This document shows positions 1 to 8,294 of a stretch of DNA of 64,000 bases, in pieces. Both the position numbers and the translations under genes were made by a program. Origin of the DNA: Bryobacteraceae bacterium (lineage in GTDB: Bacteria; Acidobacteriota; Terriglobia; Bryobacterales; Bryobacteraceae); assembly GCA_019748195.1 (NCBI GenBank), contig JAIEPW010000011.1, forward strand, positions 124,001-188,000, in the 5' to 3' direction. Each line of letters starts with the position of its first letter. The first letter of the stretch is position 1. The notes beneath the pieces are model-generated. The model saw only the letters and a program-made list of their open reading frames with translations. It was not told where the DNA came from and searched no databases.

Positions 1-213
1 CAAACGCGACTCCCGGACCAGCCTGCGTCCCAGCGCGCCGCCGGAGCGGCCCGCGAAGTAAAGCAGGAGATCGCGGGCGAAGATTCCGGCGAAGCACGCC
101 GCCACGCCGGGAAGGAACCCGAGGTCGCCCCGCGCAATCATCACGCCGGCGGCGATGCAGGCCAGGTCCTCGGAAACCAACGTACTCAACGCCAATAGAA
201 TCAGCGAAGGCAT
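1..213 (-). CDS. DedA/VTT-type membrane protein, N-terminal part
   Basis: Only the first 71 codons are in the window; the gene runs off the left edge. The translation starts MPSLILLALSTLVSEDLACI and has hydrophobic segments at about residues 1-25 and 32-55, followed by an Arg-rich turn (GRSGGALGRRLVRES). The SEDLACIAAG start followed by a loop re-entering the membrane is typical of DedA/VTT proteins, which act as inner-membrane lipid scramblases or transporters. The ATG (213-211) overlaps the TGA of the upstream TANGO2-type gene by 13 nt, so the two are probably translationally coupled. The family call rests on a short N-terminus. Confidence 0.6.
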   Translation of the reverse strand, partial: MPSLILLALSTLVSEDLACIAAGVMIARGDLGFLPGVAACFAGIFARDLLLYFAGRSGGALGRRLVRESRL

Positions 214-914
214 GTTGTCGCCTCCGCGGCCCCGCGGCATGGAGGACCATCGGCATAGCGGAACGTGACGCCATCCAGGGTCGCGTGGATGTGGCTGAAG
301 CTCACGGTTTCGGCGTCCTCGCGGTGCATGCAAGGAGAACGGAAAGACGGGCCTCCCGCGTGGCTGGCGTGATATCGCCGGATTTCCTCCACATTCTGCG
401 AGTGTAGCCCCTCATAGAGACGCGCGCGATGCGTTCGCACGGTAGGGGGGTCCACAGAGGAGGAGATCAGTGGCGCGAACGGGTCGCCAAACGGGATGAG
501 TGCGAGCTCGCTCCCGTCCCACTCGGCGACGGCGGCGGGAAGGCCGGGCTCGAGAATCGCCAGGGTGAACGGAGCGAACTCCGGCAACTCGCAACCCGCG
601 ATCAGCCGCAAAGCGGCGTGGACGCCCGCCGCCCCGGCGATTCGCGGAATCAGGCAGCCACGGCTGCGGCGCGGCGCTATCTCGATGTCCGCGCGGCCGC
701 CCGCGTTCGCGCCGTTGAGCAGGCAGAACGCCGTGGCGAACTCATTTACCGCGATCCACGCGCCGCCGTGATCGCCGTCAGCGGGCGCCAGGTAGCGGAC
801 CCCGCCGCGGGTGAGTTCGCGCGGCGGCAGGGCGCGCCGGCGCGTTTTTTTCTCGTCGCGGTTGCTGAGCAGGTGGTAGCCGCCGGGCTCGTGAATCCAG
901 CTCACCGTGCACAT
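201..914 (-). CDS. TANGO2/NRDE family protein
   Basis: A 237-residue protein. The first Met is followed directly by Cys (MCTVSW), and the SNRDE motif lies at about residues 17-21; both are hallmarks of the TANGO2/NRDE superfamily, an Ntn-hydrolase-like fold in which Cys2 would become the N-terminal residue. The bacterial role is unsettled; TANGO2 relatives have been linked to haem or lipid handling. The gene starts 6 nt after the DinB-like gene and overlaps the DedA-like gene by 13 nt, so the three form a tight minus-strand operon. The length is close to the family norm and no lesion is seen. Confidence 0.8.
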   Translation of the reverse strand: MCTVSWIHEPGGYHLLSNRDEKKTRRRALPPRELTRGGVRYLAPADGDHGGAWIAVNEFATAFCLLNGANAGGRADIEIAPRRSRGCLIPRIAGAAGVHAALRLIAGCELPEFAPFTLAILEPGLPAAVAEWDGSELALIPFGDPFAPLISSSVDPPTVRTHRARLYEGLHSQNVEEIRRYHASHAGGPSFRSPCMHREDAETVSFSHIHATLDGVTFRYADGPPCRGAAEATTCLR

Positions 915-920
915 GCGCGG

Positions 921-1490
921 CTATGCGGCGCTCGAAGCGGTCCACGGCCGCTTCTGGTGGTTGAGGGTGGAGGGCGCGACTCCAAACGAGAGATCCACCG
1001 GGACACCCTGCGCGCGAAGAGTCATGCTGATCAGCGCGAAATGGTGAATGGTGTGGCTGCTCAGAGTCTGCAGTTCGCGGCTGACCGAGGACGCGAGCCA
1101 GGCTCCGGTCATCCCCAATTCGCGGGCGCCTTCCATGCGAACCATCACGATGAAGTCCTCGTGCTCGTACTCGCCGCTATTCAAGCTGGCTATGATTTCC
1201 TGGATGCGCCGGGCCGCTTCCGCGCGCGAACGCTCGATCCCCGGATCGCGGCGCCGCGCGTCGTAATCGATGTGACCGGTGCGCATCCCGCACAGGAAGC
1301 AATCGTAGAACTCCAGGATGTGCCGGATGTGCGCTCCGGCGCGGTGCGGCTCCAGGCCGGCGGCCGTGCCGGTGTACGCATCGTCGGTGATCGAATCCAG
1401 CAGCCGCAGAGCCTGCCGCAGCCAGCGGGTATTAGTCTCAATCAGCAGGCGATGCCTGCCCTTTGGATGATCGGCGGACGGTGGATGCAT
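921..1490 (-). CDS. DinB-like four-helix bundle protein
   Basis: A 189-residue helical protein with two His-rich helix segments: HIRHILEFYDCF (about residues 54-65) and SHTIHHFALI (about 145-154). These carry the His residues that in DinB/YfiT-type bundles bind a divalent metal. DinB family members include thiol-dependent transferases and many proteins of unknown substrate. First gene of the minus-strand operon with the TANGO2-like and DedA-like genes; the gap to the next start is 6 nt. The divergent aquaporin gene starts 98 nt away, so the promoters of both units lie in 1491-1588. The substrate cannot be told from sequence. Confidence 0.7.
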   Translation of the reverse strand: MHPPSADHPKGRHRLLIETNTRWLRQALRLLDSITDDAYTGTAAGLEPHRAGAHIRHILEFYDCFLCGMRTGHIDYDARRRDPGIERSRAEAARRIQEIIASLNSGEYEHEDFIVMVRMEGARELGMTGAWLASSVSRELQTLSSHTIHHFALISMTLRAQGVPVDLSFGVAPSTLNHQKRPWTASSAA

Positions 1491-1588
1491 GGTGCGTATG
1501 AATTACGCTCCGTGCTGCTTTTATTCCGGCCTGGAGCAACCAGGGAACCGCGGAATAGACGGCGCGCGGCGATACATTCATCAGCCGT

Positions 1589-2428
1589 ATGCCAGCCATG
1601 CAAGCAGTAGCGGCCGCAAGACGGGAGAGCGTAGCCGGAGCCCGGGAGAGTTTTGCGGCCCACTGGCGGGAGTACCTGATCGAAGGCTGGGCGCTCGGAA
1701 CGTTCATGATCTCCGCCTGTGTGTTTGCCGTTCTCTTGGAGCATCCGGCCAGCCCCATCAACCACGCGATGGAGAATTCCCTTCTGCGCCGCGCCGGGGG
1801 AGGACTGGCGATGGGCCTCACCTCTATCGTCATCCTGCTTTCTCCCTGGGGCAAGCGTTCCGGCGCCCATCTGAACCCGGCGGTCACGCTGACCTTCTTC
1901 TCGCTGGGCAAGGTGGCGAAGTGGGATGCGGTGTTCTACGGCGCGTTCCAGGTCGCCGGCGGGATCGCGGGTGTGGCGCTGGCCGGCCTGCTGATCGGAC
2001 CCGCGCTGCACCATTCCGCGGTGAACTTCGCGGTCACGTTGCCCGGACCGCGGGGACCGCTGGCGGCTTTCGCCGCGGAAACGGGCATCTCCACGCTGAT
2101 GATGCTGACCGTGCTCACCGTCTCCAATACGCCGCGCCTGTCCCCCTACACGCCTTACTTCGCGGGATCGCTGATAGCGCTCTTCATCACTTTCGAGGCG
2201 CCGCTTTCCGGCATGAGCATGAATCCGGCGCGCACCCTGGGCTCGGCGGTGAACGCCGGGGTCTGGACGTCACTTTGGATTTACTTCACGGCCCCCGTTC
2301 TGGGCATGATCCTGGCATCACGCCTTTATGTCGCGCGGCGGGGAATCCATCGCGTTTTCTGCGCGAAGCTGCATCACCACAATCAACAGCCGTGCATCTT
2401 CCGATGCCGCTTTGGAGCAATGCAATGA
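1589..2428 (+). CDS. aquaporin / MIP family channel
   Basis: A 279-residue inner-membrane channel with the two half-helix NPA motifs that define the MIP family: HLNPAVT (about residues 94-100) and SMNPART (about 211-217), the second followed by the Arg of the selectivity filter. About six membrane segments surround them. Family members conduct water, glycerol or other small neutral solutes; the solute is not evident. The N-terminus carries about 25 polar residues before the first membrane segment. The stop overlaps the ATG of the GMC oxidoreductase (ATGA at 2425-2428), so the channel may serve the substrate or product of the following enzymes. The last 20 residues are Cys/His/Gln-rich and look unstructured. 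Confidence 0.9.
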   Translation: MPAMQAVAAARRESVAGARESFAAHWREYLIEGWALGTFMISACVFAVLLEHPASPINHAMENSLLRRAGGGLAMGLTSIVILLSPWGKRSGAHLNPAVTLTFFSLGKVAKWDAVFYGAFQVAGGIAGVALAGLLIGPALHHSAVNFAVTLPGPRGPLAAFAAETGISTLMMLTVLTVSNTPRLSPYTPYFAGSLIALFITFEAPLSGMSMNPARTLGSAVNAGVWTSLWIYFTAPVLGMILASRLYVARRGIHRVFCAKLHHHNQQPCIFRCRFGAMQ

Positions 2429-3993
2429 CCGGTAGTCACTTCGACGTAATCATCATCGGAACAGGCGCGGGAGGCGGCACGCTGGCTCGCAAGCTGGCGC
2501 CGGCGGGCAAGCGCATTCTGCTGCTGGAACGCGGCGGCTTCGTCGCGCGGGAGAAAGAGAACTGGAGCTCGCGCGCGGTCAACCTGGAAGGCCGCTACCA
2601 GACCAAGGAACGCTGGCGGGACCAGAACGGCAAGGATCTGCATCCGCATACCAACTACAACGTTGGCGGTAACACCAAGTTCTACGGCGCGGCGTTGTTC
2701 CGGCTGCGGCGCGAGGATTTCGGCGAGATTCGTCATTACGGCGGCGTTTCGCCGGCATGGCCCATCGCATACGAGGATCTGGAGCCCTACTACATGCAGG
2801 CCGAGCACTGGTATCACGTGCACGGCGAACGCGGCGAAGATCCGACCGAGCCCAGATCCAATTGCCCGTATCCGCATCCGCCGGTGAGTCACGAGCCGCG
2901 CATCCGGCATCTGGCGGAGGACTTCGCGCGTCAGGGGCTCAAGCCCTTCCACACCCCGCTCGGCATCATGCTGGACGAGAAAATGCCCCGGACCAGCCCC
3001 TGCATCCGCTGCTCCACTTGCGATGGGTTCCCCTGCCTCGTTCACGCCAAGGCGGACGCCGAGGTGCTCGGCGTGAAGCCGGCGTTGGAGCATCCTAATG
3101 TCACGCTGCTCACCAACGCATACGTTTCCAGGTTGGAAACCAGCCCCTCGGGACGCGAGGTGCGGCATGTGGTGGTGGAACGCAACGGCGCCCTGGAGCG
3201 ATTCTCCGCCGATATCGTGGTCAGCGCCTGCGGCGCCATCAACTCCGCCGCGCTGCTGCTGCGCTCCGCCAATGACCGGCATCCGCACGGCCTGGCCAAC
3301 GGATCCGATGTCGTGGGCCGCCATTATATGGGCCACATCAACTCCGTGATGATGGCGCTCTCGCTGTGTCCCAATCCGACGGTTTTCCAGAAAACGCTTT
3401 CGCTGAACGATTTCTACTTCGGATCGCCGGAGTGGAAGTATCCGATGGGCCACATCTCGTTTGTCGGCAAGCTGGACCGCGACGCGCTCGCCGCGGGCGC
3501 TCCGGCCATCGCGCCCGGCTTCACCTTGGAGATGATGGCGAATCACTCGCTCGATTTCTGGCTGACTTCCGAGGATCTGCCGGACCCGGAAAACCGTGTC
3601 ACGCTCGACCGCGACGGCAACATCATCCTCAGCTACACCGTAAACAACGAAGAGGGCCACGCCCGCCTCATCCGCAAGCTGCAGGAGTTGATGAAGAACC
3701 AGACCCGGTGTGACGTTCACGGACATAAGTGCCACCAGGGCCTGTTCGCGCGCAACGTGTTTCTCGGTCAGCGCATCCCGCTTGCCGGAGTGGCGCACCA
3801 GAACGGCACCATCCGTTTCGGGCACGATTCGCGGACCTCGGCCCTGGATGTGAACTGCAAGGCGCACGAGCTCGACAACCTGTACGTCGTTGACGGCAGC
3901 TTCTTCCCGTCCTCGGCCGCCGTGAATCCGGCGCTGACCATCATCGCCAACGCGCTGCGCGTCGGCGATCACCTGATCGGGAGAATGCAGTGA
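2425..3993 (+). CDS. GMC-family FAD oxidoreductase
   Basis: A 522-residue flavoprotein. The FAD-binding Rossmann motif GTGAGGGTLARKL is near residues 11-23, followed by LLLERGG. The C-terminus has the conserved GMC stretch VVDGSFFPSSAAVNPAL. A Cys-rich segment CIRCSTCDGFPC (near residue 195) is typical of the choline-dehydrogenase-like/long-chain alcohol oxidase branch. It would oxidise an alcohol or sugar with FAD; the substrate is unknown. ATG 2425 was chosen over an in-frame ATG at 2404 because GGAG lies 7 nt upstream and it gives an ATGA overlap with the aquaporin gene. The stop overlaps the GTG start of the VOC gene (3990-3993). No signal peptide is visible. Confidence 0.9.
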   Translation: MTGSHFDVIIIGTGAGGGTLARKLAPAGKRILLLERGGFVAREKENWSSRAVNLEGRYQTKERWRDQNGKDLHPHTNYNVGGNTKFYGAALFRLRREDFGEIRHYGGVSPAWPIAYEDLEPYYMQAEHWYHVHGERGEDPTEPRSNCPYPHPPVSHEPRIRHLAEDFARQGLKPFHTPLGIMLDEKMPRTSPCIRCSTCDGFPCLVHAKADAEVLGVKPALEHPNVTLLTNAYVSRLETSPSGREVRHVVVERNGALERFSADIVVSACGAINSAALLLRSANDRHPHGLANGSDVVGRHYMGHINSVMMALSLCPNPTVFQKTLSLNDFYFGSPEWKYPMGHISFVGKLDRDALAAGAPAIAPGFTLEMMANHSLDFWLTSEDLPDPENRVTLDRDGNIILSYTVNNEEGHARLIRKLQELMKNQTRCDVHGHKCHQGLFARNVFLGQRIPLAGVAHQNGTIRFGHDSRTSALDVNCKAHELDNLYVVDGSFFPSSAAVNPALTIIANALRVGDHLIGRMQ

Positions 3994-4970
3994 GACTGGC
4001 GGCGGCAGCCTTGTTCCTGACCCTGCGCCTGGGCGCGGAGGTAGCTGTGGAGTCGGTGGGCATGACCGTTTCCGACCTGGACCGGTCGGTCGAGTTCTAT
4101 ACCCGGGTGCTGGGCTTCGAGAAGCTCTCCGAGCTGGAAGTGGCGGGACCCGAGTACGACCACATGACCGGAGTCTTCGGCGTCCGGCTTCGCCGCGTGA
4201 AACTGCGTCTGGGAAGCGAGACGATCGAGCTTACCGAGTTCCTGGCGCCGGCAGGGCGCCCCGCGCCTGCCGGCCAGCGCAGCAACGATCGCTGGTTCCA
4301 GCACGTCGCCATCGTCACGCGCGACATGGATCAGGCTTATCAGCATTTGCGGAGGCACCAGGTGAAACATGCGTCCCCGGGTCCGCAGACGCTTCCGTCC
4401 TGGAACAGGAATGCGGGCGGCATTCGCGCCTTCTATTTCCGCGATCCGGACGGCCACGCGCTGGAAGTGCTCGAGTTTCCCGAGGGCAAGGGCGACGCGA
4501 AGTGGCATCGCCGCTCCGATGCGCTGTTTCTCGGAATAGACCACACCGCCATCGTGATTTCCGACACAGAGGCAAGTTTGCGGTTTTATCGCGACACGCT
4601 CGGAATGAAGATCGCCGGAGAGAGCGAAAACTACGGGCCGGAGCAGGAGCGGCTGAACAACGTGTTCGGCGCGCGGCTGCGGATCACTTCGCTCCGCGGC
4701 GCATCCGGTCCCGGCGTTGAATTTCTGGAATACCTGTCGCCTCGCGACGGGCGTCCCTTCCCGCCGGAGGTGAAGTCCAACGACCTCATTCACTGGCAAA
4801 CGCGGTTGTACGGCATCAGCTCTGCTGAAGCCGAACGCCGCCTCCGTACCGGCCGGGCGGCTTTCGTGTCCCCGGGAGTTGTCGAACTTCCGGACCGGAC
4901 ACTTGGATTCCGCCGGTCGCTTCTGGTTCGCGATCCGGACGGCCACGCCGTCGAAATCGTCGAACCGTAA
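3990..4970 (+). CDS. secreted protein with two VOC (glyoxalase/dioxygenase-like) domains
   Basis: A 326-residue protein with a short signal peptide (LAAAALFLTLRLGAEV) and two VOC domains at about residues 20-165 and 175-325. Each shows the pattern V-G-M-T/HTAIVISD near its start, DPDGHALE or DPDGHAVE with the Glu metal ligand, and a YRDTLG/YTRVLG turn. VOC proteins are metal-dependent isomerases, lyases or dioxygenases; the reaction is unknown. It starts with GTG overlapping the GMC stop by 4 nt, so aquaporin, GMC and VOC genes form one transcription unit, suggesting uptake and periplasmic oxidation of a small metabolite. Confidence 0.85.
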   Translation: MRLAAAALFLTLRLGAEVAVESVGMTVSDLDRSVEFYTRVLGFEKLSELEVAGPEYDHMTGVFGVRLRRVKLRLGSETIELTEFLAPAGRPAPAGQRSNDRWFQHVAIVTRDMDQAYQHLRRHQVKHASPGPQTLPSWNRNAGGIRAFYFRDPDGHALEVLEFPEGKGDAKWHRRSDALFLGIDHTAIVISDTEASLRFYRDTLGMKIAGESENYGPEQERLNNVFGARLRITSLRGASGPGVEFLEYLSPRDGRPFPPEVKSNDLIHWQTRLYGISSAEAERRLRTGRAAFVSPGVVELPDRTLGFRRSLLVRDPDGHAVEIVEP

Positions 4971-5005
4971 CCAAATCTCACTCCGCACAAAAGGAAAAAC
5001 ACATT

Positions 5006-5410
5006 ATGCTTCGCATCTCCCGATTGTTTTCTGTCTTCACGCTGGCCTGCGCCCTCGCAGCCGGCGTCGCCATCCAGGCCGCGGCCGCCGAAAAGGGCGG
5101 TCCGCATACCACCAACCAATTCCAGGGCCCCAAGGCCAACACTGGAATGGCCGTCCACACCACCGAGAACGGCAAGAGCATCCTGCGCGTGACTCCGGAC
5201 TTCAAGGTCCCGGATACTCCCGCTCCCACCTGGCGCGTGATCGACTCCAAGGGAACGGTCTTCACCCTCGACGCCTTCAAGATCAAGGCCGGCGAAAAAC
5301 GCGAAGTGGTGGTTCCCGCCTACGTGAAGGACATCGCCAAGGTGCAGGTGTACTGCGCCTGGGCGGAAGTTCTGCTGGGCGAGGCCTCCTTCCAATCGCC
5401 TGTGAAGTAA
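5006..5410 (+). CDS. secreted small protein, DM13-like domain
   Basis: A 134-residue protein with a clear signal peptide ending near AIQAAAAEKG. The mature part has HTTENGKSILRV, a central VIDSKGTVFTLDAFKIK and the end VQVYCAWAEVLLGEASF, which resembles the close of a DM13 domain (a single Cys in a V-x-I/V-Y-C strand followed by a G-x-A/E-A strand). DM13 domains are proposed redox or electron-transfer modules with a key Cys. AAAGGA precedes the ATG. It lies 35 nt after the VOC gene and before a strong hairpin, so it is probably the last gene of the aquaporin/GMC/VOC unit and could be an electron acceptor for the oxidoreductase (inference). Confidence 0.55.
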   Translation: MLRISRLFSVFTLACALAAGVAIQAAAAEKGGPHTTNQFQGPKANTGMAVHTTENGKSILRVTPDFKVPDTPAPTWRVIDSKGTVFTLDAFKIKAGEKREVVVPAYVKDIAKVQVYCAWAEVLLGEASFQSPVK

Positions 5411-5419
5411 GCCTTTATC

Positions 5420-5453
5420 GCGGATGCCCCTCCCCGCCCGAAGGGGCGTCCGC
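5420..5453 (+). terminator. hairpin after the DM13-like gene
   Basis: A 12-bp stem (5420-5431 with 5442-5453, one T-G wobble) and a 10-nt loop begin 10 nt after the stop codon at 5410. The stem is almost entirely GC. The downstream sequence GCGTTTGCC has only a short T run, so it may stop transcription weakly or protect the 3' end. Confidence 0.6.
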
Positions 5454-5605
5454 GCGTTTGCCAAGCCCCTTTGCAACCGGGCCGCAAAGGTGCTTAAGTT
5501 GGTGGGCCTGTGGATCCGAAAAAAATTGAACAAGTCTCGGAATAATATGCGCAACCGTCGGGATGATCCCGGTGTATGGCCGCTTCCAAGGCAATGGAGA
5601 CGTGG

Positions 5606-6211
5606 ATGAGCGACGAGCCCGGCAGGCCTGACTTCCGCACGGGCCATCCGTCCGCGGCCGCTGCCGCGGATGCCGCCCGGCTGGAATTCGATGCCGCTGC
5701 AATGCCGCACCTGAACGACCTGTTCCGCACCGCCACCCGCATTCTCGGGGATCGCTCGCGCGCCGAGGACGTCGTCCAGGAAGTGTACCTGCAGGCCTGG
5801 AAATCCTTTCACCGCTTCGAAAAAGGCACCAACTGCCGGGCCTGGCTGTTCAAAATCCTGTTTCACTGCGTCAATCACCACCGCCGCAAGTGGTTCCGCT
5901 TCCCCCTGCTGAAAGATACGGAGGAGTTTCTGGAATCCAACCTGGTGGCTGCGACGCCGATACCCCAAAGCCTCACCGACGGTGAGATTCTGCGCGCGCT
6001 CGATCGCCTCCCGGCCGACTTCCGCGCTGTCGTGCTCCTGGTGGACGTGGAAGAGTTCGCCTATAAGGACGCCGCCGAGATCCTCGCCGTCCCCATCGGC
6101 ACCGTGATGTCCCGCTTGAGCCGCGGCCGCAAGCTGCTGCGGGAGCAACTTCTGGAAGTCGCCCAGTCCTACGGAATCGGCAGAGCCGCCGCCAAGGAGC
6201 AAGGCGCATGA
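5606..6211 (+). CDS. ECF-type RNA polymerase sigma factor
   Basis: About 201 residues with sigma region 2 (ATRILGDRSRAEDVVQEVYL, then WLFKILFHCVNHHRRK) and region 4 (LPADFRAVVLLVDVEEFAYK, then IGTVMSRLSRGRKLL, the helix-turn-helix). There are no regions 1 or 3, as in sigma-70 family ECF factors that direct RNA polymerase to a stress regulon. In-frame ATGs at 5576 and 5594 lie upstream; 5606 is preferred because GGAGA sits 5 nt before it. The stop overlaps the ATG of the next gene (ATGA at 6208-6211), the usual arrangement of a sigma factor with its anti-sigma factor. Confidence 0.92.
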   Translation: MSDEPGRPDFRTGHPSAAAAADAARLEFDAAAMPHLNDLFRTATRILGDRSRAEDVVQEVYLQAWKSFHRFEKGTNCRAWLFKILFHCVNHHRRKWFRFPLLKDTEEFLESNLVAATPIPQSLTDGEILRALDRLPADFRAVVLLVDVEEFAYKDAAEILAVPIGTVMSRLSRGRKLLREQLLEVAQSYGIGRAAAKEQGA

Positions 6212-6972
6212 ACAACGAAAACATGGATACTGGCATGAATCAAGAGATGCTCGCCCGCTTGCGCAACGCGGTGAAGAGTGAGCCCGTCCCGCCGGAGCTG
6301 CAAGTGAAGGTCCGGCGGCGGATCGACGCGCGCACGGCGCCCCCGCGATTCGGCTGGCGCAATACCTGGGTTCCCGCGGCTGCCATGCTGGTGGTTTGTG
6401 CCGGCGCCGCCGTGCTGTATCAGGTGGGCAGACTTCGCGGCACCGTCGAGGACCAGGAGTCGTTCATCGCATCCACGCTCCAATCCGTGGCGACCCCGCT
6501 GAAACCTGGGCTCGACGATCACATTCATTGCTCGCACTACGGCCGCGTGCCCAAGACCCTGCCCGGGGTGGAAGAAGCGACCAAGGCGCTGCCCCCGAAG
6601 TACGGATCGCTCCTTCAGGTGGTGACCAACCGCGCGCCCGGCGAATTCCGGATCTACGGCGCGCACCTGTGCAAGCGCGGTGGACGCCAGTTCGTTCACT
6701 TCCAGCTCAAGTCCAGCCGCCGCCTTCTATCGGTCATCGTGGTCCGCAAGGAGGCGCGGGAGTCGTTTGTGCGCCATAACCTGGCGCCCTCGGTGATGGC
6801 TTCCGGGATTCCCGTGTACAGCGCCGGCAGCCGCCAGTTTCAGACGGCTGCCATCGAAAGCGGCGAATACATGGCTTATGTCGTTTCGGACTTGCCGGCC
6901 GAGCAGAATACCCGGGCCATGCTCGCCATGGCGCGCGAGGTGTCCGAGATCCTCGCTGCCTGGAAAAGCTGA
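6208..6972 (+). CDS. putative membrane-bound anti-sigma factor
   Basis: A 254-residue protein with one membrane segment at about residues 54-73. The cytoplasmic N-terminus (1-50) is charged and helical (MLARLRNAVKSEPVPPELQVKVRRRID), resembling anti-sigma segments, but lacks the HxxxCxxC zinc motif. The outer part holds DHIHCSHYG (about 104-112) and HLCKRGG, with conserved-looking His/Cys pairs that could bind metal or respond to redox state. The call rests mainly on the 4-nt overlap with the sigma gene and on topology. It would hold the sigma factor inactive at the membrane until a periplasmic signal arrives. Confidence 0.7.
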   Translation: MNNENMDTGMNQEMLARLRNAVKSEPVPPELQVKVRRRIDARTAPPRFGWRNTWVPAAAMLVVCAGAAVLYQVGRLRGTVEDQESFIASTLQSVATPLKPGLDDHIHCSHYGRVPKTLPGVEEATKALPPKYGSLLQVVTNRAPGEFRIYGAHLCKRGGRQFVHFQLKSSRRLLSVIVVRKEARESFVRHNLAPSVMASGIPVYSAGSRQFQTAAIESGEYMAYVVSDLPAEQNTRAMLAMAREVSEILAAWKS

Positions 6973-6989
6973 CGGCCTGGACCTCAGCA

Positions 6990-7027
6990 AGAGTCGCCTG
7001 GGGTATCCTGGAACTTCCGGCGACTCT
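6990..7027. repeat. inverted repeat just upstream of the amidinotransferase gene
   Basis: AGAGTCGCC (6990-6998) is the exact inverse of GGCGACTCT (7019-7027), with a 20-nt spacer. It ends 5 nt before the ATG at 7033, where a ribosome binding site would lie; no convincing Shine-Dalgarno sequence is seen. It could be a terminator of the sigma/anti-sigma unit, an operator, or a translation-blocking hairpin. Confidence 0.45.
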
Positions 7028-7032
7028 TCAAA

Positions 7033-8172
7033 ATGCTCGAAACCAAAGCAGAAGCAGCGTCCAAGCAGGCGGCGCCCGCGGTTTGCCCCGTCAATTCCTG
7101 GAACGAATGGGATCCGCTCGAGGAAGTGATTGTCGGCTCCCTGGACTACGCCACCATCCCGCCCCACCACGTCTCGGTCACCTTCAACGCGGACCCGATG
7201 TCGCGGCGGCTGCATGGCTTCGCTGCCGGACGCCGCTACCCCAAATTCATGGTGGATGCCGCCCAGAAAAACCTGGACGAGTTCGTCCAGATCCTTAAGG
7301 GCGAAGGCATCACCGTCCGCCGCCCCGACGCCTACGACTTTCAGCGCAACACCAAGACCCCGTTCTGGCGCAGCCAGGGCTTCTGTATCGCCTGCCCGCG
7401 CGACGGCTTCATCATCGCCGGCAACGACATCGTCGAAACCCCCATGGGCTGGCGATCCCGCTTCTTCGAAGGCTACGCCTATCGCAAGTTGTTCCAGGAG
7501 TACTTCGACCAGGGCGCGCGCTGGAGTTCCGCCCCCAAGCCCATGCTGCTCGACTCGCTTTACGACGAGAAGTTCCAGGCTCCAAAGAAGGGCGAACCGC
7601 TGCGCTACGTCATCAACGAATCCGAGGTGGTTTTCGACGCCGCCGACTTCATGCGCTGCGGGCGCGACTGGTTCGTGCAGCTCAGCAACGTCACCAACAT
7701 GCAGGGCGTCCGCTGGATGCAGCGGCATCTGGGAGATGAGATCCGCGTTCATGTGCTCGAGACCAAGTGTCCCGACCCGATGCACATCGATACCACCTTC
7801 ATCCCGCTTGCGCCGGGAAAAGTGTTGGTGAATCCCGATTACATCGATCCCCGGAAGCTCCCTCCCATGTTTAAGGGCTGGGATGTGATAGTCGCCCCGA
7901 CGCCGGATCCCATTCCTTCCAAGGGCACACTGACGGACTATGCCTTGACTCATGCCAATATGTGCAGCAAGTGGATCGCGCTGAACGTGCTCAGCCTGGA
8001 CGAGAAGCGGATCGTGGTGGAGCGGTGCCAGGAATCGATGATCCGGCTGTTGAAGGAACACGGGTTCCAGCCGATCCCTTGCAGTTTCGTCTATTATTCG
8101 CCCTTCGGCGGAGCCTTCCACTGCGCCACCCTCGATATCCGCCGCCGCGGAACTTTGCAATCGTATTTCTAA
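7033..8172 (+). CDS. L-arginine:glycine amidinotransferase family enzyme
   Basis: A 379-residue cytosolic enzyme very like glycine amidinotransferase (AGAT/GATM), which moves the amidino group of arginine to an amine such as glycine, giving guanidinoacetate and ornithine. The triad segments are visible: FDAADFMRCGRD (Asp), CPDPMHIDTTF (His) and GGAFHCATLDIRRRG, with the nucleophilic Cys at residue 364 followed by the family ending RRRGTLQSYF. The N-terminus NSWNEWDPLEEVIVG is also typical. The length matches the animal enzyme without its transit peptide. Bacterial relatives include toxin-pathway enzymes such as CyrA and SxtG, but no partner genes lie nearby, so the acceptor amine is unknown. 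Confidence 0.9.
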   Translation: MLETKAEAASKQAAPAVCPVNSWNEWDPLEEVIVGSLDYATIPPHHVSVTFNADPMSRRLHGFAAGRRYPKFMVDAAQKNLDEFVQILKGEGITVRRPDAYDFQRNTKTPFWRSQGFCIACPRDGFIIAGNDIVETPMGWRSRFFEGYAYRKLFQEYFDQGARWSSAPKPMLLDSLYDEKFQAPKKGEPLRYVINESEVVFDAADFMRCGRDWFVQLSNVTNMQGVRWMQRHLGDEIRVHVLETKCPDPMHIDTTFIPLAPGKVLVNPDYIDPRKLPPMFKGWDVIVAPTPDPIPSKGTLTDYALTHANMCSKWIALNVLSLDEKRIVVERCQESMIRLLKEHGFQPIPCSFVYYSPFGGAFHCATLDIRRRGTLQSYF

Positions 8173-8294
8173 ATACCCTCAATAGTTTAGGGAGCGTGGT
8201 CAAAACCGTGTCCGCTTCGAGGGCACTTACCTGCGGTCCCTTCACTTCAGCGGCGGCCAGCTACCCCGTGCTTGGCGGCGAGCTACGCGCTCTT

